A stretch of DNA of 46,414 bases. It comes from Planctomycetaceae bacterium (GTDB lineage Bacteria > Planctomycetota > Planctomycetia > Pirellulales > Pirellulaceae). The position numbers and the translations under genes were made by a program. Shown here one piece after another: positions 28,489-38,209 of the stretch (position 1 is the first letter of the stretch; every line of letters starts with the position of its first letter). The notes beneath the pieces are model-generated. The model worked only from the letters and a program-made list of their open reading frames with translations. It was not told where the DNA came from and ran no database searches. The stretch spans positions 1 to 46,414 of the forward strand of contig SKZY01000129.1 in assembly GCA_007127095.1 (NCBI GenBank), read 5' to 3'.

Positions 28489-30003
28489 ATGGCCAAGGCC
28501 CCCAAAAACGCGATCTCTCCCACTCGTGCCGAAGATTACCCGGAATGGTACCAGCAGGTCATCAAGGCGGCGGATCTGGCGGAGAATTCGCCGGTTCGGG
28601 GCTGCATGGTGATCAAACCGTGGGGCTACCAGCTTTGGGAAAATATGCAGCGAGCCTTGGACGACATGTTCAAGGCGACCGGACACCAAAATGCCTACTT
28701 CCCGCTGTTCATCCCGATGAGCTTTTTGGAGAAGGAGGCTCAGCACGTCGAAGGTTTTGCCAAGGAATGTGCGGTGGTGACGCATCACCGATTGGAGCCG
28801 AAGCCGGGGGGCGGGCTGCAACCGGCCGGTGAACTCGAGGAGCCGCTGATCGTCCGTCCGACCAGCGAGATGATTATCGGTGCGACTTACGCCAAGTGGG
28901 TTCAGAGCTATCGCGACCTGCCGATCCTGATCAACCAATGGGCCAACGTCGTTCGCTGGGAGTTGCGGACACGGATGTTTCTCCGCACCGCCGAGTTCCT
29001 CTGGCAGGAAGGGCACACCGTTCACGCCACCGAACAGGAGGCGATCGAGGAGACCGAACGGATGATCGATGTGTATGCCGATTTCGCCGAAAACTGGATG
29101 GCGATGCCGGTGATCATCGGTTCCAAAACGGCTGACGAGCGGTTTCCCGGAGCCGTCGATACGTTGGCGATCGAGGCGATGATGCAGGACCGCAAGGCGC
29201 TGCAAGCGGGGACCAGCCATTTCTTGGGACAAAACTTTTCCAAGGCGCAGGAGATTCGCTACCAAGACACTCAAGGCGATCTGCAATACGCCTGGACAAC
29301 CAGCTGGGGTGTTTCCACCCGTCTGGTCGGTGCCCTGATCATGACCCACAGCGACGATGATGGGCTGGTCCTGCCGCCTCGTCTGGCGCCGACCCACGTC
29401 GTGATTCTGCCGATCTATCGTGATGACCAGTCACGTTCGGAAGTGCTCGATTATGTCCATCAACTACGGGACGAACTCCGCGCCCAACAATATGCGGGGG
29501 CACCGATTCGGGTCGAAATCGATGACCGAGACATTCGCGGTGGTGAAAAGAAATGGCATCACGTGAAACGGGGGGTACCGATCCGAATCGAAGTCGGCCC
29601 CAAGGATCTCGAGGCGAAGTCGATGTTCGTCGGCCGGCGCGATCAACCGAAGAGCTTTTCAATGCCTCGCGAATCCGCAGCCGTGAAGGTTGCCGAAATG
29701 CTCGGCGAAATGCAACAAGGCCTGTTCGACCGAGCCGAGAAACTGCGCAGCGACCACTCTCGCGTGATTACCTCGGAAGCCGAGTTCCGAGACTTCTTTA
29801 CCCCCAAGACCGATTCGGTTCACGAGATCCATGGCGGATTCGCGACTTGCCATTTCGCGGATCATGACGTCGTGCAGCCGCTGCTGAAGGAACTCAAAGT
29901 GAGCATCCGCTGCGTCCCGCGGGATCACAACGACCAGCCCGGGACCTGTTTCTTGACCGGTCAACCGGCGGCCAAGCAGGCGATTTTCGCCAAGGCGTAC
30001 TAA
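28489..30003 (+). CDS. proS: Prolyl-tRNA synthetase, archaeal/eukaryotic (short, ProS type 3) class
   Basis: ORF track extends to 28261; likely start 28489 or 28450. RAEDYPEWYQQVIKAADLAENSPVRGCMVIKPWGYQLWENMQ, IVRPTSEMIIGATYAKWVQSYRDLPILINQWANVVRWELRTRMFLRTAEFLWQEGHTVHAT. Confidence 0.95.
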   Translation: MAKAPKNAISPTRAEDYPEWYQQVIKAADLAENSPVRGCMVIKPWGYQLWENMQRALDDMFKATGHQNAYFPLFIPMSFLEKEAQHVEGFAKECAVVTHHRLEPKPGGGLQPAGELEEPLIVRPTSEMIIGATYAKWVQSYRDLPILINQWANVVRWELRTRMFLRTAEFLWQEGHTVHATEQEAIEETERMIDVYADFAENWMAMPVIIGSKTADERFPGAVDTLAIEAMMQDRKALQAGTSHFLGQNFSKAQEIRYQDTQGDLQYAWTTSWGVSTRLVGALIMTHSDDDGLVLPPRLAPTHVVILPIYRDDQSRSEVLDYVHQLRDELRAQQYAGAPIRVEIDDRDIRGGEKKWHHVKRGVPIRIEVGPKDLEAKSMFVGRRDQPKSFSMPRESAAVKVAEMLGEMQQGLFDRAEKLRSDHSRVITSEAEFRDFFTPKTDSVHEIHGGFATCHFADHDVVQPLLKELKVSIRCVPRDHNDQPGTCFLTGQPAAKQAIFAKAY

Positions 30004-30247
30004 GCAACTCGCCGACGGCACGAATTTCAGCGGCAGTTCGCCGACGTTCTGACCCCGGTACCCAAATGGTACTTTTATAGACCCGTTGAATTGCTAACAT
30101 GGGGGGCACTCAAGTGATGGCTCGAGCCGCGCAGCGGCTCGGATCGGGACCCGGTCGTGGCGGGACGGTTGGCGAGTCGCCGTCACTCGGGATGCGGCCG
30201 TAAAAATGCGTTCCCACGCATAATGGGCCATCGATCCACCATTCATC

Positions 30248-33229
30248 ATGCCATCAACCCTCTCCATCCTGGTAATCGATCACGATCCCGCCCTGCTGCG
30301 GGTGACCTCGGCACGGTTACTGGCGGCCGGTTTCGATGTCGACACCGTGACCGAACCCGGTGACCTGAGCGACACCGGCGATCTGATCGATCGGCTGATT
30401 CGCTTCTCCCCGGCATTGGTTCTGCTCGATATCACGCTCATTGGTGACAGCGAATCGGGCTTGTTGGTCGAGATTCGACGCGACGCCCGGCTGGCGGATA
30501 TCGCTGTGGTATTGATGTGCGATCATCGCAGCACTTCGCGGGAACGTGCCGAGTGTCTTGATCGAGGGGCCGATGATTGTCTTTTGCGGACACTGGACGA
30601 TGTCGAATTGACCGCCCGTCTCCGCGCCCAGCTTCGTCGGCGATTCGCGAGGGCCAGTGTTCCGCTTGAGGAACACCGACCCGCTATGGGAAACGCCGAG
30701 ACGGACAGCTCGAAGTGCGATGGCGACGGCCGGCTCACGTTCCAGACTGTGGCGGCCAGAGAAGCCTCGTTTCGGACATTGGTTGAGTTAGCGCCGGAAC
30801 CGATTTTTGTTCAGACCCGTGGGCGATTCGCTTACGCCAACGCCGCGGCGCTCCGTCTGCACGGTGCCGAATGTGCCGAGCAGTTGGTCGGACGCTTTGT
30901 TGTCGATTGTTGTGCTCCGGAGGATCGCGAAACCGTGATGGAGCGGATTCGGTTGGTCAATGAGCAGCGGTTGGCGACTCCGACGATGGACCGTGAACTG
31001 TTGACGTTGTCGGGCGAACGGCGAATTGCGGCGATATCGGCAGTCCCGTTCACGTTCGAGGGTGAGCCGGGGGCGCTGGTATTCGCCCGCGATATCACGG
31101 AACGCAAGGCGGCGGAGAACGCATTGGCGGAGAGCAATAAAGCATTGCAGTTGCTCAGTCATTGCAACGAGGCGTTGATTCGTTGCGACGATGAAGTCGA
31201 ATTATTGACCGAGATTTGTCGGATGGCGGTCGAGTTAGGCGGTTTCCGCTTCGCTTGGATCGGTTATGCCCGCAACGATGCGGCGCGGACCGTCGAACCG
31301 CAGGCACATGCGGGATGGGAGAACGGATACCTATCTGATTCGGTGATCAGTTGGGCGGAGGATCGGCCGACAGGGCGTGGTCCGGCGGGATGCGTGATTC
31401 GCAGCGGCCAAGCTTTGTTGTGGCCGAACCTCGCTGCCGAATCGCGGTTCGAACCGTGGGCGGAAGCGGCTTTGAAGAATGGGTATCAGGGGATCGTCTG
31501 CTTGCCGTTGAAGGACGGGGATCGCGTTTTCGGAGTCTTAGCGCTCTACTTTCCCGCCGCCAGGTCGCCGCAGGCCGATGAGGTCCAATTGTGGCAAGAA
31601 TTGGCCGAAAATTTAGCGTTCGGAATCGGTAATCTCCGTTCGCAGCAAGAGCGTCGACGGATCGAGTCCGCCGTGCTGAAGATGGCCTCCAGCGTCACGG
31701 CTGTCAGCGACGAACAGTTTTTCGTCCGACTGGCTGCCAGCATGGCTGAGGCGGTGAATGCTGAGGGAGGATTTGTCGCCCGCCTGTTGCCGGGCAAACG
31801 GGCGGTCGCGCGAACCTTTGCCGCCGTCGTCGACGGCCAGGTCGAGGCGAACTTCGATTACGACCTGGAGGGGACTCCCTGCGAACATCTGCTCGAGAGT
31901 CACGAAGTCGTGATCGAGTCGCGGATCGCCGAGGCGTTTCCTGCGGTCGATCGACTCCGTACGCTCCGGGCTCAGGCTTACGTCGGCCAGCGACTCGATA
32001 ATGCTTCGGGGCAACCGATCGGATTGCTCTTTGTCTTGTTTCGTGCCCCGCTTCAGCGATCGGAGTGGATCGCATCGACACTGCGGATTTTCGCTGCTCG
32101 TGTAGCTGCCGAGTTGGAACGCATCGATGCCGATGCCAGGATCCGTCAGCAGGCGGCGTTGTTGGATAAGGCCGAAGACGCGATTTTGGTCCGTGACCTG
32201 GAACACCGAATCTTGTATTGGAATCGGCGCGCCGAGCGACTTTACGGTTGGCAGGCCGAGGAAGTTGCCGGGCGTTCGGTCCGCGAGCTGTTTTATGGCG
32301 ACGACGACGCGGACTTCCTCGCCGCGACCGAACAAACCTGCCGCGAGGGAGAATGGGTCGGCGAGTTGGTTCAGCGGACTAAGGACGGCCGCCAACTGAC
32401 GGTCGAGGGGCATTGGACCTTGGTACGCAGCGATGACGGCGAGCCGACATCGATCCTAGCGATCAACACCGACATCACCGCCCGACGGGATCTCGAAGAA
32501 CGGCTTCGACAATCGCAAAAGATCGAAGCCGTCGGGCGGTTGGCCGGCGGAATCGCCCACGATTTCAATAACCTGTTGACGGTGATCACGGGGTACAGCG
32601 AACTCTTGCTGTCCGAACCGGCGATCGATGAAACGGGCCGCGAGTTCGTCCTTGCGATCAGCGAAGCCGGCCAACGAGCCGCGGTATTGACCCGGCAACT
32701 GCTCAGCTTCGGTCGTCAATCGATCCTGCAGCCCAAAATCATCGACCTGAACCAGATGGTCAGCCAAATAGGAGACATGCTCCGGCGATTGATCGGCGAG
32801 GATATCCTGTTCCAGACCGTGCTCGAGCCGAACCTGAGCAGGGTCAAAGTCGATCCGGGACAACTCGATCAAGTGTTGGTCAACCTGGCGGTCAATGCCC
32901 GCGATGCGATGCCCGACGGTGGCCGGCTGACGATCGAGACAGCTGCGGTGACGCTGACAGAAGCCGAAGCTCAATCACTGTTGGACTGCACTCCGGGCCC
33001 CTATGTCCGACTATCGATTTCCGATACCGGTTGTGGCATGCCGCCCGATATCGTGCCACAGATCTTTGAACCGTTCTTTACGACCAAAGAATTCGGTAAA
33101 GGGACGGGGTTGGGGCTGGCAACGGTATTTGGCATCATCCGCCAGAGCGGCGGCACGATCGGTGTCGACAGCGAACCAGGACGTGGCACACGGTTTCAGA
33201 TCTTCCTGCCGGCCATCGATCAACTTTGA
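30248..33229 (+). CDS. REC-PAS-GAF-GAF-PAS sensor histidine kinase (HisKA-HATPase)
   Basis: N-terminal receiver-like SILVIDHDPALLR...LVLLDITLIGDSESG; PAS; GAF-like SVISWAEDRPTGRGPAGCVIRSGQALLWPNL; GRLAGGIAHDFNNLLTVITGYSELLL; VNLAVNARDAMPDGG; GKGTGLGLATVFGI. Confidence 0.92.
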   Translation: MPSTLSILVIDHDPALLRVTSARLLAAGFDVDTVTEPGDLSDTGDLIDRLIRFSPALVLLDITLIGDSESGLLVEIRRDARLADIAVVLMCDHRSTSRERAECLDRGADDCLLRTLDDVELTARLRAQLRRRFARASVPLEEHRPAMGNAETDSSKCDGDGRLTFQTVAAREASFRTLVELAPEPIFVQTRGRFAYANAAALRLHGAECAEQLVGRFVVDCCAPEDRETVMERIRLVNEQRLATPTMDRELLTLSGERRIAAISAVPFTFEGEPGALVFARDITERKAAENALAESNKALQLLSHCNEALIRCDDEVELLTEICRMAVELGGFRFAWIGYARNDAARTVEPQAHAGWENGYLSDSVISWAEDRPTGRGPAGCVIRSGQALLWPNLAAESRFEPWAEAALKNGYQGIVCLPLKDGDRVFGVLALYFPAARSPQADEVQLWQELAENLAFGIGNLRSQQERRRIESAVLKMASSVTAVSDEQFFVRLAASMAEAVNAEGGFVARLLPGKRAVARTFAAVVDGQVEANFDYDLEGTPCEHLLESHEVVIESRIAEAFPAVDRLRTLRAQAYVGQRLDNASGQPIGLLFVLFRAPLQRSEWIASTLRIFAARVAAELERIDADARIRQQAALLDKAEDAILVRDLEHRILYWNRRAERLYGWQAEEVAGRSVRELFYGDDDADFLAATEQTCREGEWVGELVQRTKDGRQLTVEGHWTLVRSDDGEPTSILAINTDITARRDLEERLRQSQKIEAVGRLAGGIAHDFNNLLTVITGYSELLLSEPAIDETGREFVLAISEAGQRAAVLTRQLLSFGRQSILQPKIIDLNQMVSQIGDMLRRLIGEDILFQTVLEPNLSRVKVDPGQLDQVLVNLAVNARDAMPDGGRLTIETAAVTLTEAEAQSLLDCTPGPYVRLSISDTGCGMPPDIVPQIFEPFFTTKEFGKGTGLGLATVFGIIRQSGGTIGVDSEPGRGTRFQIFLPAIDQL

Positions 33230-34845
33230 CGCAGTAGCATCAAACCGGCTCGCTCGGGAACGCCGACTTTCGATTTCGCGACACTCGGTTCCGCCATCCG
33301 ATCGGCGAGCGCACGACGGATCGACGGCAACACCGGCAAGTCCTGACGTGACAATCCTTCACGCACGCTCTCGACCCACGCCGACTGGGTCAGTCCAGAG
33401 ACCGGATCGAGTACACCTCGGTTGACCGCCACCAGCGCTTCGCCGGGCTGGATCCGAAACTCGGTACTGGCGAGCCGACAATCGATCCGGCTGGCCAACG
33501 GTTCACCCTGGCTGCCACTGCACAGCGGACGGAAGCCGCGTTTGCCAGCGATGATCGCTTCGATCGATCCCGCCGAAGCGACCCACCCCTCACCGGTTTC
33601 CGGATTGAGGTGGGAGTAGAGCATCGAAACGATTTGGTCGCCGGTATTGGTATTCCACAACGAATCGCTGATCCGCGTCAGCATCTCGGTGACGCTGTGT
33701 CGGTAATGGCAGTGGGCCGCGAAGGCCGCCCGTGAGGTGGCTGCGATCATCGCCCCGTCCAGTCCGCTCTGTTCGGCTTCCGCGATCGCCAGTGCGATCG
33801 TTCCGTCGGGCAAAATGTCCCAACTGTGCCATGAACAGGCCCAGGGCCGCGGCGATTCGGTCCAACCGTCGACGAGATAGCCGCTGGCGATCTCCATCGC
33901 CGCGGGCAACTGCCGCATCTGCCACTGCGCCACATGCTGAATCGCCTGGTGGCTCGCCGCCCAACGTTTCTGCTTCCGCGACAGCTTGGTTCGAGCCAAT
34001 TCGCCGCCGATCGACGCCGCCGCCAGTGCCGCCGCCGCCCCGTCGTGTGACTCGAAGGTCCGCCTCCGCCGCGACCACAGCCACAACGTTCCGACCGGTA
34101 GGTCGTCGTCCTCGACCCGCACCACGATCGCCGCCGCGAAGTCCTCGGGGCTATTCCATTTAGCCGCTGGCGAGTGCCGAAGATCGTCGATCATCACGAC
34201 GTCGCGGACCAGCGACTCGAGATCACCGCGACTGCCTCGCAGCGGACGGGTCGAACGATTCGTAGCGGCCGAACGATTGGAGCCGGCCGGAACCGCTGCG
34301 GTCAGCCCCACGCTGGCCCGCAACGTCAGTGTCGTGGTGTCGTCGTCAAGCATATACAACGCCCCACAATCACACCCGATCGCCGTGATGGCCCGCTGAA
34401 GCAGTTGCTGCAATCGGTCGGCCAGCCGGTCGTCCGAATCGCAAGGCTCCGCCGGAATCGCCGCGATAGCGAGTTCGGCGTTCAACCGCCGGACCACTGC
34501 CGCCGCTCGCTCGTTCTGACGGATCAACTCGGACGCAGCTTCCGCCAATCGCTCGGCGGTGGCGCGATCGACCGACGGCGCTTCCGACACCGAACTGACA
34601 TCGGCTAAGATTCCGCCGCCCAGCGCCGGCAATAGCCGCGGTCCGGTCACCGACCGATCGTCTCGCTGATTCGCGGTCACCCCATGCCGCGCTGAGCCGT
34701 GTCCGCGGTCAACACGCCAACCGGTCGCCGAGGTGTAGGCCTGCCAGAATCTGGCCGCCGGCTCGATCGAGATCGCCGCTGTCGCGTCGTCTCGCTGCGG
34801 CGATCCGGCGTGCAATCTTAAATAGGCTGGAATGGACTTGGACAC
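33220..34845 (-). CDS. GAF + SpoIIE/PP2C-like protein, probably phosphatase-inactive
   Basis: GAF-like LQQLLQRAITAIGCDCGALYMLDDDTTTLTLRASVGL; SpoIIE-like LPDGTIALAIAEAEQSGLDGAMIAATSRAAF...YSHLNPETGEGWVASAG...IQPGEALVAVNRGVLD. Confidence 0.75.
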   Translation of the reverse strand: MSKSIPAYLRLHAGSPQRDDATAAISIEPAARFWQAYTSATGWRVDRGHGSARHGVTANQRDDRSVTGPRLLPALGGGILADVSSVSEAPSVDRATAERLAEAASELIRQNERAAAVVRRLNAELAIAAIPAEPCDSDDRLADRLQQLLQRAITAIGCDCGALYMLDDDTTTLTLRASVGLTAAVPAGSNRSAATNRSTRPLRGSRGDLESLVRDVVMIDDLRHSPAAKWNSPEDFAAAIVVRVEDDDLPVGTLWLWSRRRRTFESHDGAAAALAAASIGGELARTKLSRKQKRWAASHQAIQHVAQWQMRQLPAAMEIASGYLVDGWTESPRPWACSWHSWDILPDGTIALAIAEAEQSGLDGAMIAATSRAAFAAHCHYRHSVTEMLTRISDSLWNTNTGDQIVSMLYSHLNPETGEGWVASAGSIEAIIAGKRGFRPLCSGSQGEPLASRIDCRLASTEFRIQPGEALVAVNRGVLDPVSGLTQSAWVESVREGLSRQDLPVLPSIRRALADRMAEPSVAKSKVGVPERAGLMLLRQS

Positions 34846-35088
34846 GGCTTCGTCTCGCGGCTGAGATGTGGTTCGGGTGGCGATCCTCGCCTACAGTAAA
34901 AGGAGTCCGCGATTCTCCCGATCACGACTCGCCTACTTGAGTTACGATCGACTGCACCATGCAGACTTCCCGAACTAAACATCTTGCCAAGCCAGTAAAT
35001 CTTGCCAGCCTTGCCGCAATTAACTCATGATCGTTTCGAGCCTGATTCTCGTCGTAATCGCGACGATCGCTGTCACCGCGAGTGTCGT

Positions 35089-38085
35089 ATGAACCGTCCG
35101 CTCCTGCCTCACGGCTCTCCGCTGCTGATCCTGCTGGCCGTCTTGGTGCTGCTGACGCAGCGGACAGCGGCGGCGCCGCCCGAGGGCTCGGCCGCCGCGA
35201 ACGTCGCCTCACCGGCCGGCGGTAGGGTTGATTTCGAACGTGATGTCGCGGCGATCCTGGAAAGCCACTGCTTGAACTGTCACGGCGCTGCGGAGGCTCA
35301 AGGCGATGTTCGACTCGACGAGCACTCGAGCATCCTTGATGCGATTACACCCGGGGCCCCCGATGCAAGCCGGTTGATCGAGGTGATCAGCGGACCTCAG
35401 CCAGAAATGCCGTTGGACTCCCCACCGCTTTCGTCGGGCGAGGTCGAACGGCTGCGAGCATGGATCGCCGCGGGGGCAGCTTGGCCGACTGGCCGCCGTT
35501 TGCGGGACGCCCCACGACGGGATCTCGATTGGTGGAGTTTACGGCCGCTGCAAGTCGACACACCGCCTGGCGGTGGTCATCCCGTCGACGCTTTTATCAT
35601 GTCGAGGTTGGCTAGCGAGCAACTTTCGGCGGTCGGTCCGGCGGAGCCGCAAGTCCTACTCCGGCGGTTATCGTACGATCTGACCGGCTTGCCACCGACG
35701 CCCGAACTGATTGCCTCATTCCGCAGCGACGGTTTCGAGCTGACCGTTGATCGGCTCTTGGCCTCACCCGCCTTCGGCGAGAAATGGGCCCGTCACTGGC
35801 TGGATGTCGCCCGTTATGCCGAGACGCACGGTTACGACAAAGACAAGCCGCGCGACCGCGCGTGGCCCTATCGGGATTACGTGATCCGAGCGTTCAACGA
35901 CGACAAACCGTACGATCGCTTCGCCCGTGAGCAGATCGCTGGCGACGCGTTGTACCCCGACCAACCCGATGGCGTCTTGGGACTCGGTTTCCTGGCCGCC
36001 GGTCCTTGGGATTTCATCGGTCATGTCGAAGTCGGAGAGGACAAGGTCGATGGTCGGATCGCCAAGCATCTCGATCGCGACGAGATGATTTCCGCGGTCT
36101 ACAACGTCTTCACCAGCACCACCGTCCAGTGTGCCCAGTGCCACCACCACAAGTTCGACCCGGTGACGATGGAGGATTACTACCGTCTGCACGCCGTATT
36201 CGCCGCTGTCGATCGCGGCGAACGGTTGTATGCCGGGCTAACACCCGAACAACAACGCCGACGCGAACAACTCACCCGCCGCCGCGATCGAGCGGTTGCC
36301 CGTCGAGCCGAACTTTCAAAGGCGATTTCTGACGCGGTCGCGGCGGAGTCACAGACGATCGACGCGCGGATCGCCGAGCTGAAACGCGAGTATGGCGTTG
36401 AGCCGAGTCTTCAATACGGCTGGCATAGTCAGATCAGCCCCGATCCCGATACGACCAAGTGGGTTCAGGTCGATCTCGGCGAGGCCCGCTCGGTCGACCG
36501 GGTGCGATTGTTCCCCGCCTATGACACCTACGCCGGGATCGGAGCCGGATTTGGTTTCCCGCTCAGGCTGAAGGTCGAAGCCGGGTTCGATGCGGATTGG
36601 GGCGACGACGTCCGAGTGTTGCTGGACGTTTCGGACCAAGACCAACCGAATCCACGCGATCGAGCTTGGACGATCGACGTCGGCGGCGCCCCGATCCGAT
36701 TCATCCGCGTCACCGCAACTCGCTTGGCAGAGCGCCAAAACGACTACATCTTTGCTCTCGGCGAACTCGAGGCGGTCGGTGGCGACTCGGCAGAGAACTT
36801 CGCGCGGCAAGGCAGCGTTACGGCGTCGGACAGTATCGAAGCGGCCCCACGTTGGGGGCGCAGCAACCTCATCGACGGCATCCGGTACCGTGAGCTCGAT
36901 GACGACGACGCGATGAGTGAATTACGTCGACTTCGCCGACGGCGGGATGCCATTGAAGCGAAACATCGAACGCCCGCGATGGCCGAACAAATCGCCGGAC
37001 TGCAGCGTGAGATCGACGAGACTGCCAAGCGACTGAACGAATTACCGGCGGGAGCGTTCGTCTACGCAGCGACGACCGACTTCAAGCCGCAGGGACGTTT
37101 CGTCGCGACCGCGGGCAAGCCACGTCCGATTCACGTGCTCCGCCGCGGCGATATCACCAGTCCCGCTGATCCGCTCGGACCGGGAATGGCTCCGCTGTGG
37201 CCCGCAGCGCCAGCGGAGTTTTCGCTACCGACAGTGGCGACGGAAGCCGATGCCCGGGGCGAATTGGCCGTTGCGATATCGGCGCCGGAAAACCCGCTGT
37301 TTTGGCGGAGCATCGTCAACCGCTTGTGGCATTGGACGTTCGGTAAGCCGCTGGTCGGCACGCCAAACGACTTCGGTCGAATGGGGATGTCGCCCAGTCA
37401 TCCCGAATTGCTCGATTACCTTGCCCGACGACTGCGTGACGACCCTGACCACTCGCTCAAGGCGATTATCCGATTACTGGTCACCAGCGAAGCTTATCGC
37501 CGAGCCACCGTTCACGACGAGACGTCGGCGGCACGCGATACCGAAAACACCTATCTGTGGCGGGCCAATCGCCGGCGGCTGACCGCCGAGGAATATCGCG
37601 ATGCCGTATTGATGGTCAGTGACCGGCTCGACCTGGGGCGTCGTGGTGGCCCCAGCTTTCATGACTTCGTGATCGAAAAGCCCGAACATTCGCCTCATTA
37701 CCAATACCACTTGCACGATCCCACCGACCCGGCATCGCACCGCCGCAGCATCTATCGGTTCGTCGTCCGGTCGCAACCGCAACCGTTCCTAACCGCCCTC
37801 GATTGTGCCGATCCGTCGCTCAGCGTCGCCTCGCGGGACGAGTCGACGACCGCTCTGCAATCGCTCGTCCAGTGGAACAATCGGTTGGTCGAAACGATGT
37901 CGCGGGCCTTCGGAGAACGCCTCGCCGCCACGGCTGACCCGATCGACTCGGCTTGCCGCTTGGCGCTCGGCCGGCCGGCTACCGCCGACGAACGCCGGTT
38001 GCTCGGGCAACACCTGCGTGAACATGGTCATGCCAGTCTGGCTCGAGTGATTTTCAATCTGAATTCCTTCGTGTACCTCGATTAA
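35089..38085 (+). CDS. PSCyt1-DUF1549-DUF1553 planctomycete surface cytochrome protein with F5/8C-like insert
   Basis: Likely start 35089 (ORF 35002). DFERDVAAILESHCLNCHGAAEAQGDVRLD; LLRRLSYDLTGLPPTPELI; KWARHWLDVARYAETHGYDKDKPR; NPLFWRSIVNRLWHWTFGKPLVGTPNDFGRMGMSPSHPELLDYLA. Confidence 0.93.
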   Translation: MNRPLLPHGSPLLILLAVLVLLTQRTAAAPPEGSAAANVASPAGGRVDFERDVAAILESHCLNCHGAAEAQGDVRLDEHSSILDAITPGAPDASRLIEVISGPQPEMPLDSPPLSSGEVERLRAWIAAGAAWPTGRRLRDAPRRDLDWWSLRPLQVDTPPGGGHPVDAFIMSRLASEQLSAVGPAEPQVLLRRLSYDLTGLPPTPELIASFRSDGFELTVDRLLASPAFGEKWARHWLDVARYAETHGYDKDKPRDRAWPYRDYVIRAFNDDKPYDRFAREQIAGDALYPDQPDGVLGLGFLAAGPWDFIGHVEVGEDKVDGRIAKHLDRDEMISAVYNVFTSTTVQCAQCHHHKFDPVTMEDYYRLHAVFAAVDRGERLYAGLTPEQQRRREQLTRRRDRAVARRAELSKAISDAVAAESQTIDARIAELKREYGVEPSLQYGWHSQISPDPDTTKWVQVDLGEARSVDRVRLFPAYDTYAGIGAGFGFPLRLKVEAGFDADWGDDVRVLLDVSDQDQPNPRDRAWTIDVGGAPIRFIRVTATRLAERQNDYIFALGELEAVGGDSAENFARQGSVTASDSIEAAPRWGRSNLIDGIRYRELDDDDAMSELRRLRRRRDAIEAKHRTPAMAEQIAGLQREIDETAKRLNELPAGAFVYAATTDFKPQGRFVATAGKPRPIHVLRRGDITSPADPLGPGMAPLWPAAPAEFSLPTVATEADARGELAVAISAPENPLFWRSIVNRLWHWTFGKPLVGTPNDFGRMGMSPSHPELLDYLARRLRDDPDHSLKAIIRLLVTSEAYRRATVHDETSAARDTENTYLWRANRRRLTAEEYRDAVLMVSDRLDLGRRGGPSFHDFVIEKPEHSPHYQYHLHDPTDPASHRRSIYRFVVRSQPQPFLTALDCADPSLSVASRDESTTALQSLVQWNNRLVETMSRAFGERLAATADPIDSACRLALGRPATADERRLLGQHLREHGHASLARVIFNLNSFVYLD

Positions 38086-38209
38086 ACTGGCGGTTTGCGT
38101 CACAATGGCTGCCACGGCGGCCGTCGGGGCCGACTTCGGTAGCTTTTTTACCGAACACTTCTCACCACCAGCCGTCCGGGAGAACCAGCGGGCGGGAATG
38201 GATGCTGTT

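Noticed and set aside
28279-29397. 372-aa minus-strand ORF opposite proS
   Set aside because: Shadow ORF from the high-GC codon pattern of proS; sequence has no recognisable domain and proS is unambiguous.
30123-30141. CGAGCCGC-GCA-GCGGCTCG hairpin between proS and the sensor kinase
   Set aside because: 8-bp perfect stem but no T-tract and an isolated copy; cannot be told from chance in GC-rich DNA. A weaker GTACC-CAAAT-GGTAC-TTTTAT hairpin at 30058-30077 could be a terminator but its stem is only 5 bp.
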